A stretch of 64,000 nucleotides of DNA from an uncultured Clostridia bacterium (GCA_934462715.1 CAKSIJ010000006.1:62001-126000); one strand, 5' to 3'. Counted from the stretch's first letter, positions 7,384-16,657 are shown. Made by a program: numbers and translations. Notes: generated by a model from the letters alone, not told the origin.

Positions 7384-8754
7384 TTGAACAGAGTATTTAA
7401 CATCTTCAGAAAGAAAAAATCTTACGAAAACACATTGCTCAGTCCTATGACTTCCGCAATCACCGAATGGGGCGACCTTTATGAAAACAAAAAGTACGCT
7501 TTCGGAGAAACGAGAAGTCTTAACATTGCCGCAGCTATATGCTCCGAGCTTGCAAGACTTGCGACAATTGAGCTTGACTCGGAAATTACAGGCAGCGAAA
7601 GAGCCGCATATCTGAACGAACAATACCGGTGTATTCTGGGCAAATCGAGAATTTTTCTTGAATATGCCTGCGCTAAGGGCGGAATTGTCTTAAAACCGTT
7701 TGTTTCGGGAGATAAAATTTCAGTCAGCGTTATTCAGGCGGACAGCTTTACTCCGGTATCGTTTACACCGGAGGGGGAAATTAACGGCGCTGTGTTTTAT
7801 GACGTCATTCAAAGAAACGGTTACAGATATACACGTGTTGAGGAACATTCGATGAAAAACGGCGAATACTTTATAACAAACACGGTATATGAAAGTCGAT
7901 CGCCCGACGAACCCGGAAAACCGGTGCCTTTATGCACCGTTGACGAATGGGCGGGGCTTGAAGCGGAATGCAGAATTGAAAACATTAAAAGACCGCTTTT
8001 TACTTATTTGAAAATGCCTGCGGCAAACACAATAGATTCCTCATCTCCTCTCGGTGTTTCGGCGTTTGCAAAAGCAACAGAGCTTATAAAGGACGCATAC
8101 GAGCAATATACAGATCTGTTATGGGAATTTGAAAGCGGAAAAAGAGCTTTATTTTTAGATGAGTGCGCAGTGCGCAGAGATGACGAGGGCAACCCGTCAC
8201 TTCCGCAGAAAAGGCTTTACAGAATGCTTTCGACAGGCGATGACGCATTGTTTGAGGATTGGTCGCCGGAAATCAGGGAGGAGCATATTCTTGCCGGGCT
8301 TGACCGTATTCTCAGAAGCATAGAATTTAACTGCGGTCTTGCTTACGGTACTTTATCAAATTCTCAGACGGTTGACAAAACCGCAGAGGAGGTCAGAGCT
8401 TCAAAGCAAAGGAGCTATGCTACCGTATGCGACATTCAGAATGCGTTAAAAAAATCGCTTTGCGAGCTTATTGAGATTATGGATATTTACTGCGACATAT
8501 ATTCTCTCGCACCCGACGGTGATTATTCTGTGGGCTTTAACTTTGACGACAGTATTATCTGCGACCGTTCGGCAGAGTTCGGTGAAAAAATAACGCTGCT
8601 TGAAAAATCGGTTATTGCTCCGTGGGAAATGCGTTCGTGGTATTTCAATGAGGACGAGAAAACGGCAAAGAAAATGATTGGAGAAATCAATGAATTACAA
8701 AAGCGTAACAATTTGGCACAAGGAAAAGGACTGTTACAAACGAATCCTGTTTGA
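7384..8754 (+). CDS. Phage portal protein
   Basis: Dodecameric ring at the capsid vertex through which DNA enters and leaves. The 456-residue protein directly follows terL (4-base gap), uses a TTG start with AAGGTG SD, and has the size and placement of SPP1/A118-type portals. A mid-protein helical segment (about 225-250, AFAKATELIKDAYEQYTDLLWE) and the later block LSNSQTVDKTAEEV, resembling the TATEV-type portal motif, support the call. No fusion or frameshift. Its 3' end overlaps the next gene by 65 bases. Confidence 0.85.
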   Translation: MNRVFNIFRKKKSYENTLLSPMTSAITEWGDLYENKKYAFGETRSLNIAAAICSELARLATIELDSEITGSERAAYLNEQYRCILGKSRIFLEYACAKGGIVLKPFVSGDKISVSVIQADSFTPVSFTPEGEINGAVFYDVIQRNGYRYTRVEEHSMKNGEYFITNTVYESRSPDEPGKPVPLCTVDEWAGLEAECRIENIKRPLFTYLKMPAANTIDSSSPLGVSAFAKATELIKDAYEQYTDLLWEFESGKRALFLDECAVRRDDEGNPSLPQKRLYRMLSTGDDALFEDWSPEIREEHILAGLDRILRSIEFNCGLAYGTLSNSQTVDKTAEEVRASKQRSYATVCDIQNALKKSLCELIEIMDIYCDIYSLAPDGDYSVGFNFDDSIICDRSAEFGEKITLLEKSVIAPWEMRSWYFNEDEKTAKKMIGEINELQKRNNLAQGKGLLQTNPV

Positions 8755-8995
8755 AAAAGCTTTGACGGCAGAGATAAAGGCTGTTTCGGGCAGTGCTGCA
8801 GGTGAAAAAAAATGCGGCAGTGCGGTTGTGAGAGTTTATTCACTTTATGACTGCGGTATCAGCCCGGGCGACTGTCTGTGCGTTGGGTATGAGGAGGCTT
8901 TATATCCGCCGCCCGACGCTTACATAATAACCGAGGTTTGCGGTTTCTTTACCGGAAGCGCCGTATTAAGGCACTACAGATTAAAATGCGCTTAA
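8690..8995 (+). CDS. Small phage structural-module protein, function unknown
   Basis: 101 residues, starting inside the end of the portal gene with a good SD (GGAG, 8680-8683). No helix-turn-helix, membrane segment or signal is visible. Predicted beta-rich pieces around VRVYSLYDCGISPGDCLCVGY and a closing LRHYRLKCA block resemble small virion proteins of Firmicute siphophages, which often sit between portal and scaffold. It could be a head-closure or minor virion protein. The frame overlap with portal suggests translational coupling. I do not recognise a specific family. Confidence 0.65.
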   Translation: MNYKSVTIWHKEKDCYKRILFEKALTAEIKAVSGSAAGEKKCGSAVVRVYSLYDCGISPGDCLCVGYEEALYPPPDAYIITEVCGFFTGSAVLRHYRLKCA

Positions 8996-9091
8996 CAGCT
9001 TTATATATTCATGGATTGTTAAGTGTTAAAGGCGGTTGTAAATGCTTTTTACATTGCCTTGACTATAAAAGGAAAAAGGAGGGATTGTAAA

Positions 9092-9493
9092 TTGGATATG
9101 GATTTTTTATCCGGACTCGGAATATGCGGGGAAGCCGCCGGTGCAGTCCTGTCAAAATATTGCGAGGAGGTTAACGGCTTGCGGCTTGATTTTGCCGTTG
9201 AACGGGAGCTTTCTAAAAGAGGGGTTAAAAGCATGGATGCGGCTTTAAAGCTGCTTGACAAGTCGGGGCTGAATTATTCGGACGGAAAGGTTGAGGGGCT
9301 GACAGAGAGAATCGATGAGTTCAGCAAAAACAATGATTTTCTGTTTTCCGGCGGTGACAAGCCTTATTTTACAAGACAGCCTGTTCAGACTTCCGGTATA
9401 TCAAAGGCTGACTTTGACAAAATGGGATATGAAAAAAGACTTAAGCTTTTTAATGAAAGCCCCGAATTGTACAAAAGACTAACAAAGAATTAA
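9092..9493 (+). CDS. Probable phage scaffold protein (short)
   Basis: 133 residues, charged and helix-rich, immediately upstream of the major capsid gene where siphophage scaffolds sit. The C-terminus carries a basic helix (GYEKRLKLFNESPELYKRLTKN) like the capsid-binding tail of scaffolds. It is shorter than most scaffolds (about 200 residues). The start is the TTG at 9092, eight bases after a strong AGGAGGG; an ATG at 9098 is the alternative. No head maturation protease is encoded nearby, as is typical for N4-gp56-type capsids. Function is inferred from position and composition. Confidence 0.6.
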   Translation: MDMDFLSGLGICGEAAGAVLSKYCEEVNGLRLDFAVERELSKRGVKSMDAALKLLDKSGLNYSDGKVEGLTERIDEFSKNNDFLFSGGDKPYFTRQPVQTSGISKADFDKMGYEKRLKLFNESPELYKRLTKN

Positions 9494-9494
9494 C

Positions 9495-9526
9495 GGTAAT
9501 TGTATAATGTAAACCTTGCAATTACC
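9495..9526 (+). promoter_or_regulatory. Intergenic hairpin H1 upstream of capsid gene
   Basis: Arms GGTAATTG (9495-9502) and CAATTACC (9519-9526), extendable to ten pairs, 31 bases before the capsid ATG. It is one of three related hairpins in the cluster (see 15344 and 16903), with the same overall length of 31-32 bases. Confidence 0.6.
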
Positions 9527-9557
9527 TAAAAAAATTAAATTTAAGGAGAATTGAATT

Positions 9558-10574
9558 ATGGCAACAACAAAAATCAGTGATCTTGTAAATCCTATGGTTA
9601 TGGCGGACGCTATTTCCGCCAAGCTGGAAAAGAAGCTTGCGGTAACACCGTTTATCAAGGTTGACGACTCGCTTATGGGCGTACCGGGCGACACGGTGTA
9701 TGTTCCGCAATATTCTTACATCGGCGACGCTTCGGAGGTTGCCGAGGGCGCTGCGGCTGACACAACAAAGCTTGTGGCAACAACCGTAAAATCGACAATC
9801 AAAAAGGCGATGAAAGCGGTTGAGCTTACAGACGAGGCTGTTCTTTCGGGTTACGGCAATCCTGTCGGCGAAACAAACAACCAGCTGGCAATGGCAATCG
9901 CTTCAAAGGTGGACGCAGACGCTATGGACGCACTTCAAACGGCACAGCTTATTTATGACGGAACCGCAAAGCAAATTGACTATGACGGTATAGTTGACGC
10001 TATAGACTTGTTTGAAGAAGAAACGAACAGCGAAAAGGTTATGTTTATTCACCCGAAGCAGATGACTCAGTTAAGACATGACAGCAACTTTATTTCCGCT
10101 GACAAATACCCCGGTGCGGTTATAATGACGGGTGAAATCGGTATGATTGCGAATACGAGAATAGTTCCGTCAAGGAGAGTGCCGTTAAACGAAGCAACCG
10201 AGGCAAAATACGTATTCTGCACAAGCGGCGACAGCGGCGCACTGGAGGTTATTGCAAGCGGTACGGCTTCATCGGGAAAGGTATTGCTTTCGTCTGTTAC
10301 TCCTACACTCCCGACTGCTCAGGCAGGCAATTATGTAAAGCTGATCCCGGCTGCTGCGGCAGGGACATATTACTGCAATCCTATCGTAAGAATAGAAAGT
10401 GAAATCGAAAGCGAGGACGATTCTCCGGCTCTTACCGTTTACATCAAGAGGGACACAAATGTTGAAACACAAAGAGAATCGTTAAGACGAGTTACCGATA
10501 TTTCCGTGGACAAGCTCTATACCGTTGCCTTGTCAAATGCGGCAAAGGTAGTATTGGCTAAATTCAAAAAATAA
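9558..10574 (+). CDS. Phage major capsid protein, N4-gp56 family
   Basis: HK97-fold shell protein, 338 residues. The N-terminal part (ISDLVNPMVMADAISAKLEKKL, then PGDTVYVP and VAEGAAAD) and the VELTDEAV segment are typical of the N4-gp56 capsid family found in many Firmicute siphophages. The C-terminal region holds an inserted loop rich in Ser/Ala/Thr (about 225-260) before the final domain. SD AAGGAG lies ten bases before the ATG. The upstream hairpin H1 may separate or stabilise this high-demand message. Intact and full length. Confidence 0.88.
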   Translation: MATTKISDLVNPMVMADAISAKLEKKLAVTPFIKVDDSLMGVPGDTVYVPQYSYIGDASEVAEGAAADTTKLVATTVKSTIKKAMKAVELTDEAVLSGYGNPVGETNNQLAMAIASKVDADAMDALQTAQLIYDGTAKQIDYDGIVDAIDLFEEETNSEKVMFIHPKQMTQLRHDSNFISADKYPGAVIMTGEIGMIANTRIVPSRRVPLNEATEAKYVFCTSGDSGALEVIASGTASSGKVLLSSVTPTLPTAQAGNYVKLIPAAAAGTYYCNPIVRIESEIESEDDSPALTVYIKRDTNVETQRESLRRVTDISVDKLYTVALSNAAKVVLAKFKK

Positions 10575-10600
10575 TTTTTCGGCTGTAAAGGACAAATCAC

Positions 10601-11017
10601 ATGACTGCTGATTATATAATTAAGATACTCAATAGCTGTGAAGCCCTTAACGGGTTCGAAATAAATTCGGATTATTCCGACAAAGAAAACAATTCTGTCT
10701 GCGCTGCGCCCAGCGGCAAAGAGGGCGCAAGCAGATTATACTGCGACGGAAGCGGAATTTATTTTAAAGACTTTGAGCTTGCGTTCAGAATTGCCGGCGG
10801 TAAGCTTCAAGCGGCAAAAAACAGATTGCGTTTTGAAAAGCTCTCGGATGAGCTTTGCGGATTCGGCAAAGCTCATGCATTTCCGGAGGTTCAGGGGTTT
10901 AAAGAACCTGTGCAAATATCGGTAATCCGGGACGCAGCCGTTTCTGCCGACGAGCTTCACAGCATTGTGTATAAAATGGAGATACGCATATATTATTTTA
11001 AGAAAAATCGGACTTAA
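10601..11017 (+). CDS. Phage head-tail joining or tail-terminator candidate
   Basis: 138 residues, lying between capsid and tail tube genes, where siphophages encode head-tail connector, head-closure and tail-terminator proteins. The final segment (DELHSIVYKMEIRIYYFKKNR) has the alternating beta pattern seen at the end of tail-terminator proteins. No membrane segment. Only one such protein is encoded here, where most siphophages have three or four, so the connector set is reduced. The function is inferred from position. Confidence 0.55.
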   Translation: MTADYIIKILNSCEALNGFEINSDYSDKENNSVCAAPSGKEGASRLYCDGSGIYFKDFELAFRIAGGKLQAAKNRLRFEKLSDELCGFGKAHAFPEVQGFKEPVQISVIRDAAVSADELHSIVYKMEIRIYYFKKNRT

Positions 11018-11039
11018 GCTCTGTTAGAAAGGATTTATC

Positions 11040-11522
11040 ATGGACAAAATTTTAAAAAGAGAGGACAAGCTTGCATTTATGGCTTTGAGCGGTGATAATT
11101 CAAGCTTTTCCAGAATGAGAGGGTTTACCGAATTTTCGGTGAGCAAGAACCCGATTGAATATTCACGCAGATATATTGATGAAAAAACCGAGAGAAATGA
11201 TGTGGTGGCTTATTCTCCGTCGATAAGCTACAGCTTTGACAAATTCTCCGAAGATTCGGTACATTCCGAGCTGGTTGCAATTGCCGACAACGAAACGGTC
11301 GGCGGTGACGCAATTAAAAAAATCGTCATTGTTGACATGACGGGGACGGGAAATTCAAAAACCGCTTATTGCAGAAACTGGAGTGTTATACCGGACGGAG
11401 AGGGTGATGATCCTGACGCATACACTTATTCAGGGACACTAAAAGCGAACGGCGGAATCACAAAGGGTACTGCAGCCTCGACAGACGACTGGCAGACCTG
11501 CACATTTACAGCCGATGAATAA
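11040..11522 (+). CDS. Phage major tail (tube) protein
   Basis: 160 residues. The N-terminus (KILKREDKLAFM, then RMRGFTEFSVSKNPIEYSRRYIDE) matches the tail-tube family of A118-like Firmicute phages, which polymerises into the tail shaft. It ends in an acidic tail (CTFTADE). SD AGAAAGGA precedes the ATG. The stop overlaps the start of the next gene (ATGAATAA arrangement), implying coupling with the tail assembly chaperone, as in many siphophages. Confidence 0.8.
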   Translation: MDKILKREDKLAFMALSGDNSSFSRMRGFTEFSVSKNPIEYSRRYIDEKTERNDVVAYSPSISYSFDKFSEDSVHSELVAIADNETVGGDAIKKIVIVDMTGTGNSKTAYCRNWSVIPDGEGDDPDAYTYSGTLKANGGITKGTAASTDDWQTCTFTADE

Positions 11523-12069
11523 GTTTTGCTTCCTGCCTCCTCCCGACTATGTTACGATAGACGGTCATAGGTATGAGATCAACACCGATTTCAGAACATG
11601 GATTTCAATAATTGAAGCTGTTTCGGATAATGAGTGTTCACTGAAGCACAAATTATGCTTTTTGCTGACAAACGGTTATAAAAACGAACTTCCTCCTAAC
11701 ATTGATAAGGCAATTTCTGCCCTTATGTCATTCATGAACCGACACAGCGCAAAATCAGGTTCGGTAAAATCAAACAGCTCTAAGCTGTTTGATTTTACCA
11801 CTGATGAAAAGCTGATTTATGCAGCATTTATGCAGCAATACGGCATAGATCTCTACCGCAGCAATATGCATTGGCATGAATTTTGCGCTCTTTTTTCAGC
11901 CCTTGATGAAAATTGCGCATTTATGAAAACTGTTTTTTACAGGAGTGTCGATGTTAGTAAAATCAAAGATACCGATAAAAAGAAGTTTTACAGAAAAATG
12001 AAAAATCTGTGCAAGCTTGAAAGTACGGTTGATGACAAAAGCATTGCCGGTGCGCTTTTATTATCATGA
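11515..12069 (+). CDS. Gp15-family phage protein, likely tail assembly chaperone
   Basis: 184 residues. Resembles the bacteriophage Gp15 family (Listeria A118 gp15-like): the N-terminal YEINTDFRTWISIIEAV and the later DLYRSNMHWHEFCALFSAL are characteristic. In this position, between tube and tape measure, such proteins act as tail assembly chaperones that coat the tape measure. The start overlaps the tail-tube stop by eight bases and has no independent SD, so translation is probably coupled. A -1 frameshift product, common for such chaperones, is not evident. Confidence 0.75.
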   Translation: MNKFCFLPPPDYVTIDGHRYEINTDFRTWISIIEAVSDNECSLKHKLCFLLTNGYKNELPPNIDKAISALMSFMNRHSAKSGSVKSNSSKLFDFTTDEKLIYAAFMQQYGIDLYRSNMHWHEFCALFSALDENCAFMKTVFYRSVDVSKIKDTDKKKFYRKMKNLCKLESTVDDKSIAGALLLS

Positions 12070-12089
12070 TTGTGAGGTGATTTTGTGAT

Positions 12090-13349
12090 ATGAATATAAA
12101 ACAATACCAAAAGCAGGCGGACGAATATGAAAAATATCTTGAAAGAATAGCGGAACTGGCGGAAAACAACATTAAAAAAAGCTCGGACAACACGGCAGAG
12201 CATATAAAAGACAACATTGATGATTGCGAACGTTATTCTTCAAGCGAAGCGGCAAAAAGCGTTGAGCTGCAAACCGAAACACAGAGGGTGATTGCCGATT
12301 TGCGGGCTAAAGGCTTTGATGATTACAAAAGTCTGAGGGATAAGGAATTTAACGATCTTAAAATTCAGCTTGCAAGCAAGGAAATTTCTGAAGAAGATTA
12401 CTATTCAAGACTTGCAGGGTTAAGGGACGCATATTTTGACGAAGGATCGAACGAATGGGCAAAATATACCTTGCAGATTGCAAAGTATAACCAAAGGGTT
12501 GTTGAACAGCAGCAAACAATTATTGATAAAATGACCGACAGCGTGAGTGCTGCGGCTGATGAGACAGCGGAACGCTACAACGAAAGCTTTAATAAGCTGC
12601 TGAACAAACAAAACAGCTTAAAAAACAAGCTTCAAAATATTTCCCGGATATACGATACCATTGAGATAGGCAATTCCGGCAAAGACAGCTACAGGTGGTT
12701 ACAGCTTTCCGATATTAATTCGGAGCTGGAGCTTCTGAAAAATTATAATGCCAATTTTATAGAGGCTAAGAAAAAGCTTGACGGAATATTTGACAGCTTT
12801 GGCTTTGATAAAAAGAAAACCGCAAAGCTTAAATCGGATTTTATTGAAGAAATTGCCGGAATGAATATCGGTGACGCAACTTATTTTACAAAATACCTTA
12901 CCAATATCTCCTCTGACAGGCTGACCGATTATATATCCAAATGGGCGGAAAAGAATGAGCTTGAATCGCTTATTCCGTCTGAAATTTACAAGGAGGAATC
13001 CGAGCAGCTGGCGGAACAGTATGCAGCGGATATGTCGGAAAGCTTTACTAAAAGTCTTGAGGAGTGCTTCGGAGAAATTCCCGACAGTTTTTTTGAAAGC
13101 GGCAGCAAGTCGGCACTGCAATTCAAGGAGGGGTTTACGGAGGCTCTGGACGGCGTAATAAATGATATTTCAACCGAAATAAACCGGCGCATAGCCAAAA
13201 TCAGTCCGAACATAAATGTTTCGGGGGAAAACGGGCAGGTTTCAAACTATTCAAGCTACTACAATATTTACGGCTCGGGCGACCCTTATCAAAGCGCTAT
13301 CGAAATATACAAGCAGGATATTAAAAAAAGAATGTTGACGGGAGAATGA
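12090..13349 (+). CDS. Short tape measure-like tail protein
   Basis: 419 residues, strongly helical and charged, with long coiled-coil-prone stretches (about 1-70, 140-200). It has no transmembrane segments, whereas most siphophage tape measures are 600-1500 residues with central hydrophobic helices. Placement between the chaperone and Dit supports a tape-measure role. By the rule of about 0.15 nm tail per residue this would give a tail near 60 nm (inference). The C-terminal 50 residues are low-complexity Ser/Tyr/Asn. Start ATG 12090 with GAGGTGA. The missing hydrophobic region could affect DNA delivery. Confidence 0.65.
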   Translation: MNIKQYQKQADEYEKYLERIAELAENNIKKSSDNTAEHIKDNIDDCERYSSSEAAKSVELQTETQRVIADLRAKGFDDYKSLRDKEFNDLKIQLASKEISEEDYYSRLAGLRDAYFDEGSNEWAKYTLQIAKYNQRVVEQQQTIIDKMTDSVSAAADETAERYNESFNKLLNKQNSLKNKLQNISRIYDTIEIGNSGKDSYRWLQLSDINSELELLKNYNANFIEAKKKLDGIFDSFGFDKKKTAKLKSDFIEEIAGMNIGDATYFTKYLTNISSDRLTDYISKWAEKNELESLIPSEIYKEESEQLAEQYAADMSESFTKSLEECFGEIPDSFFESGSKSALQFKEGFTEALDGVINDISTEINRRIAKISPNINVSGENGQVSNYSSYYNIYGSGDPYQSAIEIYKQDIKKRMLTGE

Positions 13350-13353
13350 TACT

Positions 13354-14187
13354 GTGATACTGACATACAGCAATAATTTAGGGACATTAAAATTCTATGG
13401 CAACGGGGGACATTCGCTCAATATTTGTACAATTGACGGCTTGGAACCGCCGGCAAAGCAGCGCAGAGTTCAGAGCTATATCGGTGAGGACGGGTGCTTT
13501 GAAAGTTCTTCTCAGTACAACCAAAGAATAATAACTCTGTCGGGAGATACGGCGAAAAATGACAGCGGTATTTTAAAAAATGCCGCAAGGATTCTCAGCT
13601 ACGGCGGAGCTCTTGAAATTGAAGCCGGCGGAACTGCAAGAAAAATTACCGTTAATGACGCAACACTTAGCGTGGGGAAAAGATACGGAGCTTACACGGC
13701 GTTTGTTGTTCAGTTTATATGTGATTATCCTCATTTTTCCGATGTTAAAATGACGGAAACGGCAATTTTTAAAAAAGACAATAAGCTTTCCTCCGTCAGT
13801 AAATTCCCTTTGATTTTAACCGAACGTATTGCGGACGGATTTGTGAATAATACCGGTGATGTGAGGATTTATCCTACCGTGACGGTTAAGAAGCTGTCCG
13901 ATAAAGCGGGTGAAAATACCGTAACGATTACCAATGCCACAACGGGAAAAGCAATTTCTTTTAACAAGGCTATGGCTTTGGGAGAGGAGATTGTTATTGA
14001 TATAAAAAAGCGTACGGTTACAAGCAGCATTGATGGCAATTCCCTTGCTACTCTTGACAGGGCATATTCTCTTTCGGATATGTGGTGCGATTTGGGAATC
14101 AATAATATCAAAGTTGATATAGGCGGCTCAGAGCGCGGTATGGAGACTTATGTGACTTATTTCAGCGAATATACGGAGGCATTATGA
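13354..14187 (+). CDS. Distal tail protein (Dit-like, phage tail family)
   Basis: 277 residues. The N-terminal domain, including the segment ICTIDGLEPPAKQRRVQSYIGEDG, is like siphophage Dit proteins (PF05709 type) that form the hub at the tail tip. The C-terminal part is beta-rich (galectin-like in the family). Start is GTG 13354 after GGGAG. It overlaps the next gene by four bases (ATGA). Together with the following Gp37-like protein it would form a minimal tail tip. Confidence 0.78.
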   Translation: MILTYSNNLGTLKFYGNGGHSLNICTIDGLEPPAKQRRVQSYIGEDGCFESSSQYNQRIITLSGDTAKNDSGILKNAARILSYGGALEIEAGGTARKITVNDATLSVGKRYGAYTAFVVQFICDYPHFSDVKMTETAIFKKDNKLSSVSKFPLILTERIADGFVNNTGDVRIYPTVTVKKLSDKAGENTVTITNATTGKAISFNKAMALGEEIVIDIKKRTVTSSIDGNSLATLDRAYSLSDMWCDLGINNIKVDIGGSERGMETYVTYFSEYTEAL

Positions 14188-15227
14188 AAGACATCAGAAT
14201 TTATGATTTTGAATTTAATCTGCTTTGCATTATGACCGATGTGATTTCTTCCGAATGGCATTTGCAGTACAATGCCGTTGGAAGCTATGAGGGACATTTC
14301 AGGCTTAGGGACAGGATTTCCGGGGTTATTCTTTCGCACAAATACATAGTGATCGTGCAGGGAGATTTACAGGCTGTCTGCACCGGTAAAATAGTTTCTG
14401 ACGAGGAACTTACCGTTTGCGGCAGAACCGTCAACTGGATTCTTACCAGACGTATTATGCCGCCGTTCAAGGCAAGATTGATTTTCGGAGAGGAATATAC
14501 AGACCCGGAAACGGTTTTGCTTTATTGTCTGAAAAGAGCCTTTATTGAACCGCCCCGAATAAACAGCAGCGGCTTGGAAATGACCGGAACGATAGACGAT
14601 AACAAGAAAATTACAAATTTTATTCTTCCGGAGCCTATTGGCGCAGAAGCGTTTACTTATCACTTCTGGCGATTAAAGGCAAATACGCTTTCCGATTTGA
14701 CCATAGCACTGTGCAAGAGAATGAACCGGGGACACAGAGTGGTTTTTGACATAGATAATAAATGCTGGCGTTTTGAATTTATCTATCCGCAGAAAAACAA
14801 TATATACTTATCAAAGGAAATAAAAAGCGTTTATGATGTTTCATATACCGAAGATATATTAAAGGAAGCGGACGGAGGCTGGTATCCGGGGTCGAATGAC
14901 GATAGTGAACAGGACGATAATGCATGGTACTATATAAAAAATGGCGATAAAACCGGTATATATGCATGGGACTGCGTTCTTGACTGCACCGGTCAGAGTG
15001 AAGCGCAGGACGAGCTTTCAAAACGAAGCATTTCCGAATCCACAAAAGCAAAGCTCCGTGAGCTGAAATTCGGCACCGATTATTCTTTGGGCGATATAGT
15101 TGCGGTTCATGTCAAAATGGGCGGCTTTGAAAAAGAAACAAGCTGCATGGTGAACGGAGCCGATATAAAAATGACTCATGAATACAGCTACGAAGAACCG
15201 GATTTACAAAGTACGGCAATACAGTAA
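14184..15227 (+). CDS. Siphovirus ReqiPepy6 Gp37-like tail protein
   Basis: 347 residues. The sequence FNLLCIMTDVISSEWHLQYNAVGSYE near the N-terminus and the late block FGTDYSLGDIVAVHVK fit the Gp37-like family (PF14594 type), which replaces the large tail endopeptidase (Tal) at the tail tip. This is a small tip protein without a peptidoglycan hydrolase domain. Starts inside the Dit stop (ATGA). Followed by a 177-base gap containing hairpin H2. Confidence 0.75.
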   Translation: MKDIRIYDFEFNLLCIMTDVISSEWHLQYNAVGSYEGHFRLRDRISGVILSHKYIVIVQGDLQAVCTGKIVSDEELTVCGRTVNWILTRRIMPPFKARLIFGEEYTDPETVLLYCLKRAFIEPPRINSSGLEMTGTIDDNKKITNFILPEPIGAEAFTYHFWRLKANTLSDLTIALCKRMNRGHRVVFDIDNKCWRFEFIYPQKNNIYLSKEIKSVYDVSYTEDILKEADGGWYPGSNDDSEQDDNAWYYIKNGDKTGIYAWDCVLDCTGQSEAQDELSKRSISESTKAKLRELKFGTDYSLGDIVAVHVKMGGFEKETSCMVNGADIKMTHEYSYEEPDLQSTAIQ

Positions 15228-15343
15228 AAGTCATACTCCTCCGTATTGTTTTTCCGATATAAAGACAGCAGGGACGAACGATACACAAAAAAACAATTGC
15301 TGTACATGGACGGCTTTTCGCTATGCCTGTTCAAAATTATATG

Positions 15344-15375
15344 GGTACTTGCAAAACCGCAGTTTTACAAGTACC
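15344..15375 (+). promoter_or_regulatory. Intergenic hairpin H2
   Basis: Arms GGTACTTG (15344-15351) and CAAGTACC (15368-15375); the inner GCAAAAC pairs imperfectly with GTTTTA. It stands 29 bases before the next ATG. Compared with H1 and H3 one A-T pair is replaced by C-G on both arms, a compensatory change. Confidence 0.6.
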
Positions 15376-15404
15376 TGTAAAAATTATAATTATGGAGAAT
15401 AAAT

Positions 15405-15731
15405 ATGCTTAGAGATCTTATCAACTTTATTATTGACAACTGGGTACACTGGTGTTTTACCGGTCTTTTTACATTAACCGCATTCGGCTATAAAAAATTC
15501 ACAAAAGCGATTACCGCCGACAGAAACAAAAATAAAATAATAGCCGACGGTGTTGAAGCCTTGCTGAGGGACAGAATTATCGGCTGCTACCACGAATATG
15601 AAACAAAAGAAAAATGCCCTATTTATGAAAAAGAAAACATAAAACGCCTGTACAGCCCATATCATGAGCTTGGGGGCAATGATGTGGCAACGGAGCTTGT
15701 CAACAAGCTTCTTGAAATGCCTACGGCATAA
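15405..15731 (+). CDS. Small membrane-anchored phage-associated protein
   Basis: 108 residues with one hydrophobic segment near the N-terminus (about 12-28, VHWCFTGLFTLTAFGY) and a charged soluble tail containing KEKCPIYEKENIKRLYSPYHELGGNDVATELV. Proteins of this layout occur in tail/lysis modules of Firmicute prophages and are sometimes labelled holin-like, but a canonical holin is encoded separately at 16699. The function is unknown. SD TGGAGAAT. A GC-rich stem-loop follows the gene. Confidence 0.6.
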   Translation: MLRDLINFIIDNWVHWCFTGLFTLTAFGYKKFTKAITADRNKNKIIADGVEALLRDRIIGCYHEYETKEKCPIYEKENIKRLYSPYHELGGNDVATELVNKLLEMPTA

Positions 15732-15745
15732 AATGACGATTACCG

Positions 15746-15797
15746 GTCGGGCACGAGAATTTTTGTGCTTTTGCGGCACTCATCTCTTATGCCCGAC
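15746..15797 (+). promoter_or_regulatory. Long stem-loop upstream of host-recognition gene
   Basis: Outer arms GTCGGGCA (15746-15753) and TGCCCGAC (15790-15797) enclose a smaller GTGC/GCAC hairpin (15765-15779). It lies 33 bases before the ATG at 15830 and lacks a T-run, so it is more likely a processing or control element than a terminator. Confidence 0.45.
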
Positions 15798-15829
15798 TGC
15801 TTCTTACCCGAAAGGAATGATATACACAC

Positions 15830-16657
15830 ATGAGTTTGAAAAAAAGTTTTATGGATAATGAAATTTACGGTGCCGACGATATAAATTTTGCACTTTCGCG
15901 GCTTACAACGCAAGGCGTATCGCTTTTTAAGTATAATGACGGAGATAATCCGCTTGTTTCACTGAATAACGCACTTGCGGAAATGGCTTCGCCGGGGGTG
16001 GATTTGTATAACGTCAACGCCTGCAAGGTTATATACGACAGCGAAACGGAGAAATTTGCAATCAATCCCGGTACCGTCTTTATGCCGGACGGTTCGTTTA
16101 TAACCGTTGAGGATAATCCGGAGAATATCACCGATGTTATTGCGGAAGCAAGAGAAAATGTCACCGGGTCGCTGAATGTATATTTTTACAGAAATACACA
16201 AAAGAACACAATAGAAATAGTTGCGGACAGCTCCGAAAATGACATTGATACCGATAAATCGGTACTTCTTGCGGAAATATCACAAGATAATAAAGTGCTT
16301 GATAAACGCAGCTTTGCTCAGTCAAGGATTGCGCCGGCGAGCGGAAATATTATACAGACAATAGATGTTCCGTCATTCACCGCACGTTACATTGACAGCG
16401 GAACTAAATATCTTCGAAAAGAGTTTGCCGGTATATTTAACGGTGCAAGCTATTGTGTTTATCACGGTACCATTGTGCCGATACAAAAGGCTTTAACCGA
16501 GGACGGCTCCGGCTTGACGTACACGAAATGCGACAAAGCATCTTCCGATTCGAGATGCTTTGTGTCTCTTAATCTTGTCGGAACGACGCTTCAATTCTGG
16601 ATGTATACCGAAGCATCGATAATTAACACAAATGCGTATACGGCATATATTTTTTGA
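15830..16657 (+). CDS. Tail tip / host-recognition protein candidate
   Basis: 275 residues. The N-terminus (EIYGADDINFALSRLTTQGVSLF) resembles baseplate or upper-fibre proteins placed after the tail-tip genes. The rest is beta-rich with Thr/Asp/Ser repeats and ends in a hydrophobic strand. No enzymatic motif and no collagen repeats. It is the only protein in the cluster that could bind a receptor, so it would set particle specificity. The assignment is by position and fold impression only. Confidence 0.5.
   Translation: MSLKKSFMDNEIYGADDINFALSRLTTQGVSLFKYNDGDNPLVSLNNALAEMASPGVDLYNVNACKVIYDSETEKFAINPGTVFMPDGSFITVEDNPENITDVIAEARENVTGSLNVYFYRNTQKNTIEIVADSSENDIDTDKSVLLAEISQDNKVLDKRSFAQSRIAPASGNIIQTIDVPSFTARYIDSGTKYLRKEFAGIFNGASYCVYHGTIVPIQKALTEDGSGLTYTKCDKASSDSRCFVSLNLVGTTLQFWMYTEASIINTNAYTAYIF

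Noticed and set aside
15178..15402. 74-codon frame between the Gp37-like gene and the membrane protein
   Set aside because: It starts inside the previous gene without SD and runs across hairpin H2; composition is not protein-like.
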